Positions 15,015-20,219 of a DNA stretch of 20,219 nt are shown one piece after another; within the stretch, counting starts at the first letter, position 1; each line of letters begins with the position of its first letter. The notes under the pieces were generated by a model, which was given only the letters and a program-made list of their open reading frames with translations, searched no databases and was not told the DNA's origin. Made by a program: the position numbers and the translations under genes. Origin of the DNA: DATBRC01 sp036560485 (GTDB lineage Bacteria; Pseudomonadota; Gammaproteobacteria; Burkholderiales; Burkholderiaceae_D); contig DATBRC010000080.1 in the NCBI GenBank assembly GCA_036560485.1, positions 1 to 20,219 of the forward strand, read 5' to 3'.

Positions 15015-15959
15015 ATGGCTCACCTCGTAGAACAAATGGCTTATGTCAATGAACAACCCTGGCATGGTCTAGGCAATAAACTCAGTCCGAAACAACCACT
15101 CGAAGTCTGGGCACAACAAGCAGGTATGGATTGGGAAATCCGTGAAAGTGCAGTTCGCTATTTGGCAGGTAGTGCAGGCAGACTGCATACCATCATGAAT
15201 TTCCCTGAACAAAAGGTGTTGTACCGCTCGGATACACAAGCTCCATTATCGGTCGTCTCTGCCAAGTATCAGGTAGTCCAACCCAAAGCAATTCTAGAAT
15301 TTTATCGAGATCTCACGGACATCAGCGGATTTGAACTTGAAACCGCAGGCGTACTGAAAGCCGGCAGAAAGATTTGGGCGCTGGCGAAAACAGGGCAATC
15401 ATCTACATTGAAAGGCAATGACGTTACGAATGCGTACGTACTGCTTGCCACAGCCTGCGATGGTACGTTGGCTACTACTGCTCAGTTCACCAGTATTCGT
15501 GTTGTCTGCAACAACACACTGGCAATTGCACTTGCCAATGGATCAGGTGCTGTCAAGGTACCGCACAGTACGAGCTTCGATCCCCAAGCGGTCAAGAAGC
15601 AATTGGGTATCTCGGTATCGGCTTGGTCCAGCTTTATGTACAACATGAAAACCCTGTCCGAACGCAAAGTGAAATCGCATGAAGCCATGAATTATTTCTT
15701 GCGTGTTTTTACTGCCGAAGGCTTGAGCAACGAACGGGCCATGAAGAAAGCAATGTCACTGTATGAAGGTAATGGCAAAGGGGCGGAACTGGTTTCATCC
15801 AAAGACACTGCATTCGGCCTGCTCAATTCCATCACGGAATATGTCGATCATGAGCGCAGGGCACGAAGTAATGACCATCGTTTGGAATCAGCATGGTTTG
15901 GAGCCGGTGCCACGTTGAAGAAAAAGGCACTCGACCAGGCATTGCAGATGGTGGCGTAA
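15015..15959 (+). CDS. DUF932 phage/plasmid protein
   Basis: The ATG at 15015 has AAGGAA 7 bases upstream; an earlier in-frame ATG at 14949 does not. The 314-aa protein opens MAHLVEQMAYVNEQPWHGLG, the usual start of DUF932 (TIGR03299, phage/plasmid-like) proteins. It continues with SPKQPLEVWAQQAGMDWEI, VLYRSDTQAPLSVVSAKYQVVQP and GRKIWALAKTG, and has FTSIRVVCNNTLAIAL, all family features. The family is common on plasmids, ICEs and phages and its role is not established. Beside a YqaJ nuclease it takes the place where a single-strand annealing protein (RecT, Bet) often stands; that is inference. Unusually long structured leader to the next gene. Confidence 0.9.
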   Translation: MAHLVEQMAYVNEQPWHGLGNKLSPKQPLEVWAQQAGMDWEIRESAVRYLAGSAGRLHTIMNFPEQKVLYRSDTQAPLSVVSAKYQVVQPKAILEFYRDLTDISGFELETAGVLKAGRKIWALAKTGQSSTLKGNDVTNAYVLLATACDGTLATTAQFTSIRVVCNNTLAIALANGSGAVKVPHSTSFDPQAVKKQLGISVSAWSSFMYNMKTLSERKVKSHEAMNYFLRVFTAEGLSNERAMKKAMSLYEGNGKGAELVSSKDTAFGLLNSITEYVDHERRARSNDHRLESAWFGAGATLKKKALDQALQMVA

Positions 15960-16028
15960 CGATCATCACAACAACAAGTGTCTTTGGGCGTTATGGGCAC
16001 AAGAAACTGATAACGCCACATTACCTGA

Positions 16029-16059
16029 CCCGGTTTAGCTTCGGCTTGCCGGGCTTTTT
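16029..16059 (+). terminator. Terminator-like hairpin directly before the YqaJ start
   Basis: CCCGG, then AGC-TTCG-GCT with a UUCG tetraloop, then CCGGG and CTTTTT form a strong hairpin plus T-run ending only 4 bases before the GGAAGGA ribosome binding site (16064-16070). A second hairpin, GGCGTTAT / ATAACGCC (15987-15994 and 16010-16017), lies just upstream. The pair looks like a transcription attenuator for yqaJ rather than a plain operon end. Confidence 0.7.
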
Positions 16060-16076
16060 CATTGGAAGGAATCAGT

Positions 16077-17078
16077 ATGAGCATTGCAGAAAGAAGAGGT
16101 ATGCAAAACCGGCCTGCGTTGAAATTGGTGAAGACCAATGATCTATCACGGGAAGATTGGTTGACTGTTCGCAAGAATGGCATCGGTAGTAGTGATGCTG
16201 GCGCAGCAGTGGGCTTGAATCCCTATCAAAGCCAGCTGGAGTTATGGATGATCAAGACAGGCAGGGATGCCAATCTGCCAAAAGTAGATCCCAACGATGA
16301 AACCAGTCCGATGTATTGGGGAACATTGCTCGAACCTATAGTAGCGGCACATTACACCAAACGCACCGACAATCGTGTCAGAAAAATCCACGCAGTATTG
16401 CAACATCCAGATCCTGACAAGGCATGGATGCTGGCGAATATTGATCGTGAAGTTGTTGGTGTCAACGATGTGCAAATCCTTGAATGCAAGACTGCTGGAG
16501 AGTTCGGTTCACGTTTGTGGAAAGAAGGCGTACCAGAGTACGTGCAATTACAGGTGCAACATCAACTGGCAGTGACCGGCAAAGCTGCTGCGGATGTTTG
16601 TGTGCTGATCTGTGGTCAGGAAATTCGCATCTACCGGATTGAACGGGACGATGCATTGATTGCACGATTGATTCAACTGGAGCGGCAATTCTGGCACTAC
16701 GTTGAAACCGATACGGCTCCGCCTGCTGATGGAAGTGATTCCGCTGCGATTGCTTTGCAAGCCTTGTATCCGCATGATTCCGGCAATACGTTGGATTTAT
16801 CCGATGACACGGAAATGTCAGCAGCGTTTGCGGATCTGGTTGCTGTCAGAGCTGAAATTGCCAATCGTGAAATGGTGGAAGCAGAACTCAAGCAGCGCAT
16901 TCAACAACGCATGGGCAATGCAAGCAAGGCACTCTTTCAATCAGGTGACGTTTCTTGGAAACGCAGCAAGGATGGTACAGGCATTGATCTGGAAGCCTTG
17001 CTGAAAGATATGCCGGACATTACCACTCGTTATCACCTCACCAAACCCGGCTCTCGCCGCTTCCTCATCAACACGTAG
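16077..17078 (+). CDS. YqaJ-family viral recombinase (nuclease)
   Basis: GGAAGGA is 6 bases before the ATG at 16077; a Met five codons earlier lies inside that site. The 333-aa protein holds a YqaJ (lambda-exonuclease-like, PD-(D/E)xK) domain at about 22-175. Visible motifs are GIGSSDAGAAVGLNPY, WGTLLEPIVAAHY (Glu86), LANIDR (Asp123), ILECKTA (Glu136, Lys138) and YVQLQVQHQL (Gln). All catalytic positions are present. Such enzymes resect double-stranded DNA ends for recombination by single-strand annealing. The C-terminal third is helical (EIANREMVEAELKQRIQQRMG), as in YqaJ proteins of plasmids and phages. No RecT or Bet partner is next to it; DUF932 lies upstream and a Cys-rich protein downstream. 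Confidence 0.92.
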   Translation: MSIAERRGMQNRPALKLVKTNDLSREDWLTVRKNGIGSSDAGAAVGLNPYQSQLELWMIKTGRDANLPKVDPNDETSPMYWGTLLEPIVAAHYTKRTDNRVRKIHAVLQHPDPDKAWMLANIDREVVGVNDVQILECKTAGEFGSRLWKEGVPEYVQLQVQHQLAVTGKAAADVCVLICGQEIRIYRIERDDALIARLIQLERQFWHYVETDTAPPADGSDSAAIALQALYPHDSGNTLDLSDDTEMSAAFADLVAVRAEIANREMVEAELKQRIQQRMGNASKALFQSGDVSWKRSKDGTGIDLEALLKDMPDITTRYHLTKPGSRRFLINT

Positions 17079-17106
17079 TCGTTCCAAAGATGTACCGAAG
17101 TCAGTT

Positions 17107-17175
17107 GCCCGAATTCCGCTCGGGCTGTTTGTGTTTGCCTGTCCCTGCGGAATAACGGGGATGGGCTTTGCTTTT
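17107..17175 (+). terminator. Hairpins directly before the Cys-rich gene
   Basis: GCCCGA-7-TCGGGC (17107-17125) is followed by an 11-bp stem with three G-T pairs (17137-17147 with 17156-17166), loop CGGAATAA, then TTTGCTTTT. The run ends 2 bases before the AAGGAG site (17178-17183). The layout repeats that of the YqaJ leader, two hairpins and a T-rich run then the ribosome binding site. Confidence 0.6.
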
Positions 17176-17192
17176 GAAAGGAGCAAATGAAT

Positions 17193-18116
17193 ATGATAAA
17201 AGGTCTCGCAATAACGCCGCCTGTACTGGGGCGAATATCGATCGGTAGGATTGTTGAGAAAAACGGCAAGCGATTGCCGGAAAAAGATGACCAGTTCACG
17301 ATTACCACCCAAGTGCAAAACCGGGATGGCACATGGATTCCACATCCGCATGATGACGACTTACGGAAATCGCAGGGTAACAAAATTCGGAGCGTTCCGA
17401 TCCGACTATTGTTTAACGATCCTGACTTGAATCTGCGTGCCGAATATAGTTTGTTTGACCGACAATCAGGTAGGCCGATGTGCACGGGCAATGGAGAGAC
17501 CTGCAGACGCTTTACGGCCTCTGGGATTACAACCCTACCTTGCCCCTCACCGGATCTGTGTGACATCGGCAAGGGCGGTCTATGCAAGCCCTATGGTCGT
17601 TTGAATGTGCAAATTGGGCCGGACGAGGAAGACATGGGGACGTTCATCTTCAGGACGACCGGATATAACAGCATTCGTACTCTGGCTGCACGACTTCACT
17701 ACTACCGGGCGGTATCGGGTAATCTGCTGGCGTGCATGCCATTGGAATTGCGGTTGAGGGCCAAATCCACGACGCAATCTCACCGCACACCGATCTACTA
17801 TGCGGATCTCAATGTCAGGGGCGAGAGGAAACTGGAAGAAGCGATTGCCGAAGCCAGGGCACTCGATGAGGTGAAAAGAGAGGTGGGGTTTGATCAAGCT
17901 GCTCTCGATGCCGCTGCCAAGGAAGGATTTGCCAATGGGGCGTTCGAGGAGTCGTCGGAAGAAATGCCGGAGATTGCGGAAGAGTTTTTTCCGGAAGCGG
18001 GTGGAAGAGTAGCTGATGCCTGCAACGAAAGTGGAGCCGGGCAATCAACTGCTGCCGCTGCATCCAAGCCCAGCCTGAAAGAAAAGCTCGACAAGAAAGC
18101 CGGGGGTACAAAATGA
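17193..18116 (+). CDS. Cys-rich gp3-like (RDF-like) protein, 307 aa
   Basis: Two close ATGs exist (17187, 17193); AAGGAG (17178-17183) is 3 and 9 bases away, so 17193 is preferred. Proteins of this type on plasmids and ICEs are often labelled hydrolase or metal-binding protein. Five Cys (97, 104, 117, 123, 131) in CTGNGETC, PCPSPDLC and LCKP suggest a metal site. The pattern of N-terminal LGRISIGRI, PIRLLFND, the Cys block, L-V--GP--DMGTFIFRTTGYNS, and PLELRLR recalls gp3-like recombination directionality factors of serine integrases; this is by eye and not tested. The last third is acidic and low complexity. Here the only recombinase is a tyrosine type, so the RDF idea does not fit simply; the role is open. 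Confidence 0.75.
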   Translation: MIKGLAITPPVLGRISIGRIVEKNGKRLPEKDDQFTITTQVQNRDGTWIPHPHDDDLRKSQGNKIRSVPIRLLFNDPDLNLRAEYSLFDRQSGRPMCTGNGETCRRFTASGITTLPCPSPDLCDIGKGGLCKPYGRLNVQIGPDEEDMGTFIFRTTGYNSIRTLAARLHYYRAVSGNLLACMPLELRLRAKSTTQSHRTPIYYADLNVRGERKLEEAIAEARALDEVKREVGFDQAALDAAAKEGFANGAFEESSEEMPEIAEEFFPEAGGRVADACNESGAGQSTAAAASKPSLKEKLDKKAGGTK

Positions 18117-18229
18117 TTGGCTTTGGTCTCATACTCGTGTTTGTTGTTGCACCTATCCTTCTCATCATCATTGGCTTGCTGTGGTTCTGTGCCGGTCAAA
18201 AGGTATTGCGTAGTATTTTTGGTGGCTGA
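18113..18229 (+). CDS. Small membrane protein coupled by ATGA, 38 aa
   Basis: The ATG overlaps the stop of the Cys-rich gene (ATGA at 18113-18116), which points to translational coupling. The protein is almost wholly one membrane helix (LILVFVVAPILLIIIGLLWF) with a short basic end (QKVLRSIFGG). It is too short for automatic gene finders. Function unknown. Confidence 0.5.
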   Translation: MIGFGLILVFVVAPILLIIIGLLWFCAGQKVLRSIFGG

Positions 18230-18382
18230 TGTTAGCTGCCTTGCTCCTGTGGTTTGGGGGCTTTTTAGGTTGAGCACCAGTCCGAGAGATGGCTATGTAC
18301 CGTTGCATTGTTCGGCAAGGCCGGTATGAACGCTTTCATTTCTCTTACTATATTAGAAAATGAGAGGGGGGCTGGATGATCA

Positions 18383-18544
18383 ATGGTTACGTGCATTGCA
18401 GGAAAATTGGAACCCACCGAAATTTATTTTTTCGTGGGCATATGGTATATGCGTATGCGGCAACTTCAACCTGAGCAAAATCTCCCATTGAAGCTATCTT
18501 GCCATTACAATCATTGGATTGAAAATAAACGCAGAAAAATCTGA
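18383..18544 (+). CDS. Possible 53-aa gene
   Basis: The frame is open from ATG 18383 to TGA 18544 in a 480-base stretch that has no other gene. AGGGGGG lies about 12 bases upstream, farther than usual. It starts MVTCIAGKLE and ends HWIENKRRKI, basic and soluble. No family is recognised. Competing frames in the same bases are shorter (43 and 32 aa), so this is only a candidate. The bases 18230-18382 show nothing. Confidence 0.3.
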   Translation: MVTCIAGKLEPTEIYFFVGIWYMRMRQLQPEQNLPLKLSCHYNHWIENKRRKI

Positions 18545-18591
18545 TCGCAACAATTTTCAACGGATCTCCCTTTTACTGTTCAATTCATATT

Positions 18592-18681
18592 ATGGACTCA
18601 AGTGCTACAAACCAACGTATTCTTAGCAATATTGATGAGCTTGGTGTAGTTCGTCGTTTGATGAATCCACGACATCCTTAA
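18592..18681 (+). CDS. Possible 29-aa leader gene of AIPR
   Basis: ATG 18592 to TAA 18681 gives MDSSATNQRILSNIDELGVVRRLMNPRHP, ending 29 bases before the AIPR start. It has no clear ribosome binding site. It could be a leader peptide, a remnant, or chance. Confidence 0.2.
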   Translation: MDSSATNQRILSNIDELGVVRRLMNPRHP

Positions 18682-18710
18682 TTAGACATTCAACTTTTCT
18701 GATAAACACT

Positions 18711-20219
18711 ATGACCATCTACGAAAAAATAAAAGATCAGATCAATGCAGACTTTTTTCAAACCCATTTTTCAAACGATGGGCAACGTTTCGTAGCATGG
18801 TATTTGCGGAATATCCATTTGCGGGACATGAATGAAACCAAAGACGATATAACTGACGGCCCAAATGATAAACAGATTGATGCAATCGTCATTGACAACG
18901 ATAAGTCAACAATTTATATCATCCAGGGAAAGTACATTCAAAGCGGTTCAGTCGATGCCGAACCGCTTAGAGAAGTAGTGGCATCTTGGTTGCAGCTTCG
19001 TGATTTAGCTAGACTACAAACAACCGGAAATTCAAAGCTTCAACGGAAACTATCTGAAGTTGCACAAGCTCTTGATGACGATTATGAAATTTCGTTTGAG
19101 TTTATAACAACTTCAAATCTTACAGCTGATGCAAGAAACGATCTTGAAACTTTTCAAAAGCAACTTGGCGAAATATCAGAATCGGAAAATTTCGATGCAA
19201 CAATTACGGTAGTGGAGGAAGAAGAGCTAGCTAGAAGATATGCACTCGCACTTGAAGCCGACAATCCATCCGTCAACTATGTTCTTGATTTGGCGGGCAG
19301 CAAATATATGCCTATTAGTATTGACAATACAGATGTAGTGCTTGCGGCGATTCCTTTGCGTGATTGCATTAAGCTTCCTGGAATAAAGGATGGTTCGCTC
19401 TTTCAGAAAAATGTTCGGCAGAGTCTTGGATCAAGTAATACGGTCAATAAAGGAATTAGGACAACTATCACGGGCGATAAGCATAAAGACTTTTTCTTTT
19501 TCCATAACGGGGTCACCGCACTGTGCAATCGGATGGAGTTAAAAGACGAAAAATTGCATTTGCATGGTTTGAGTGTTGTAAACGGTTGCCAATCTTTGAA
19601 TACGATTCTAAGCTGTAGTGAAACCGTAAAAAAACTCGATGACACGTTCATTCTATTTCGTTTTTATGAAATTCCACAAAGAGATAGGGCTGAACGAATT
19701 AGTATCAATACAAATTCCCAAAGTGCTGTTAAGCCAAGAGACCTACGAAGCAATGATAAAAGAGTGTTAAGCATTAAACGTGCTTATCACCTTCGATATC
19801 CTAGCGGGTATTTTAAAACCAAGCGAGGTGAGCAGGCGCCCGCAGATAGAGATCCGAATTTTGTAATCGATTTATCAGATTTTGCGAAGTACCTCATTGC
19901 ATGGCATTCGCAAAGACCAAATCTTTCATATGGCGAGACGAAAATATTCGACAAGTATTTTGAGACGCTTTTTAAAAACAAGGATTACAAACCTGAAGAT
20001 GCGCAAGCGTTGAACATGTGGACACGAACATTGCTAAAAACGTGGACAGCCCAGAATCCATTGGGACTCAATGAGACGCTTTTAGCGATGAAGGCATATG
20101 CGCCGTTTCATCATCTTTATGCGATTTCAATGTGTTTTGCGATCATCAACAATAAACAGGACAGAGTTCCAAAGCCATCTGTGACTTTAGATAGAGCAGT
20201 GCAACGAGGAATGGTGGAT
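18711..20219 (+). CDS. AIPR family abortive-infection protein, cut by window end
   Basis: The frame is open from ATG 18711 to the last base (503 codons) with no stop, so the C-terminus is missing. The AIPR family (abortive infection phage resistance) is supported by FFFHNGVTALC at about 262-271 (the NNGIT-like core, Asn266) and VVNGCQSLNT at about 289-298, followed by FRFYEIPQRDRAERISINTNSQSAVKPRD, all typical. The N-terminal part (DDITDGPNDKQIDAIVIDND, IIQGKY) looks like a restriction-endonuclease-like fold, with Asp and Gln-x-Lys as possible catalytic residues. The family is known from phage-resistance systems of Lactococcus and others. GC is clearly lower than at the left of the window. 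It stands alone here; partners may lie to the right. Confidence 0.85.
   Translation, partial: MTIYEKIKDQINADFFQTHFSNDGQRFVAWYLRNIHLRDMNETKDDITDGPNDKQIDAIVIDNDKSTIYIIQGKYIQSGSVDAEPLREVVASWLQLRDLARLQTTGNSKLQRKLSEVAQALDDDYEISFEFITTSNLTADARNDLETFQKQLGEISESENFDATITVVEEEELARRYALALEADNPSVNYVLDLAGSKYMPISIDNTDVVLAAIPLRDCIKLPGIKDGSLFQKNVRQSLGSSNTVNKGIRTTITGDKHKDFFFFHNGVTALCNRMELKDEKLHLHGLSVVNGCQSLNTILSCSETVKKLDDTFILFRFYEIPQRDRAERISINTNSQSAVKPRDLRSNDKRVLSIKRAYHLRYPSGYFKTKRGEQAPADRDPNFVIDLSDFAKYLIAWHSQRPNLSYGETKIFDKYFETLFKNKDYKPEDAQALNMWTRTLLKTWTAQNPLGLNETLLAMKAYAPFHHLYAISMCFAIINNKQDRVPKPSVTLDRAVQRGMVD

Larger units (their letters stand above)
8985..20219. mobile_element. Left part of an integrated genetic element (right end outside)
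   Basis: From the tRNA-Arg-like target rightward the gene set changes to an integrase, small phage-type regulators, a YqaJ nuclease, DUF932, an AIPR protein and many unrecognised genes, with visibly lower GC than the left part. The integrase next to a tRNA 3' end is the standard layout of a tRNA-targeted island or prophage. No structural phage genes, relaxase or conjugation genes appear before the window ends, so prophage, ICE or satellite cannot be told apart. No second att copy was found in the window. Confidence 0.65.

Noticed and set aside
18117..18329. 70-aa plus-strand frame after the Cys-rich gene
   Set aside because: It overlaps, in another frame, the 38-aa gene that has ATGA coupling, and its start has no ribosome binding site.
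1..20219. CRISPR array
   Set aside because: No regularly spaced repeats with unique spacers were seen; the only direct repeats are the pairs in the first 280 bases.

Overview
The window reads as a beta-proteobacterial chromosome, most likely Burkholderiales/Oxalobacteraceae (Herminiimonas/Janthinobacterium-like). This is judged from protein style and gene mix only: FadH, the DUF883-YqjE-YqjK cluster and a cytochrome c5-type protein. It changes character at about 8.95 kb, where a tRNA-Arg(CCG)-like sequence is followed directly by a tyrosine recombinase. To the left is ordinary chromosome. To the right, up to the window end, is the left part of an integrated element of lower GC with phage- and plasmid-type genes. 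The right end of the element is not in the window.

Left, chromosomal part (1-8944). Bases 1-319 hold no gene but a dense set of short palindromes and direct repeats, perhaps with an insertion-sequence remnant. A secreted SRPBCC-fold protein (minus strand) is divergent from fadH, a complete 2,4-dienoyl-CoA reductase of 679 aa. Then come a GAF-GAF-GGDEF diguanylate cyclase with intact active site and I-site, a YdcF/ElyC-type DUF218 membrane protein, and an unrecognised 182-aa protein whose stop codon touches a 26-bp perfect inverted repeat. A three-gene cluster (DUF883/ElaB-like, YqjE holin-superfamily-like, YqjK-like) follows. It converges on a membrane-anchored monohaem cytochrome c across a shared bidirectional terminator.

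Right, element part (about 8985-20219). In order: a tRNA-Arg-like target with a degenerate 3' half; the integrase; a Cro/YdaS-like regulator coupled to an unknown 115-aa gene; and a minus-strand operon of a glycine-rich membrane protein, a small secreted Cys-containing protein and a roughly 400-aa exported protein. A cI-like regulator is divergent from that operon across a promoter with two inverted repeats. An unrecognised 299-aa gene and a 52-aa membrane protein come next. Then there is a replication/recombination-type block of DUF932, a YqaJ nuclease, a Cys-rich protein resembling gp3-type recombination directionality factors, and a 38-aa membrane protein coupled by ATGA. The window ends inside an AIPR (abortive infection phage resistance) gene that runs off the edge.

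How they may work together (inference): the integrase and small regulators maintain the element, the YqaJ block handles its DNA, and the AIPR gene plus the exported three-gene cassette are accessory cargo. The best candidates for something undescribed are the 13042-11119 exported cassette under the cI-like regulator, and the DUF932-YqaJ-gp3-like block with terminator-like hairpins placed just before two of its ribosome binding sites.
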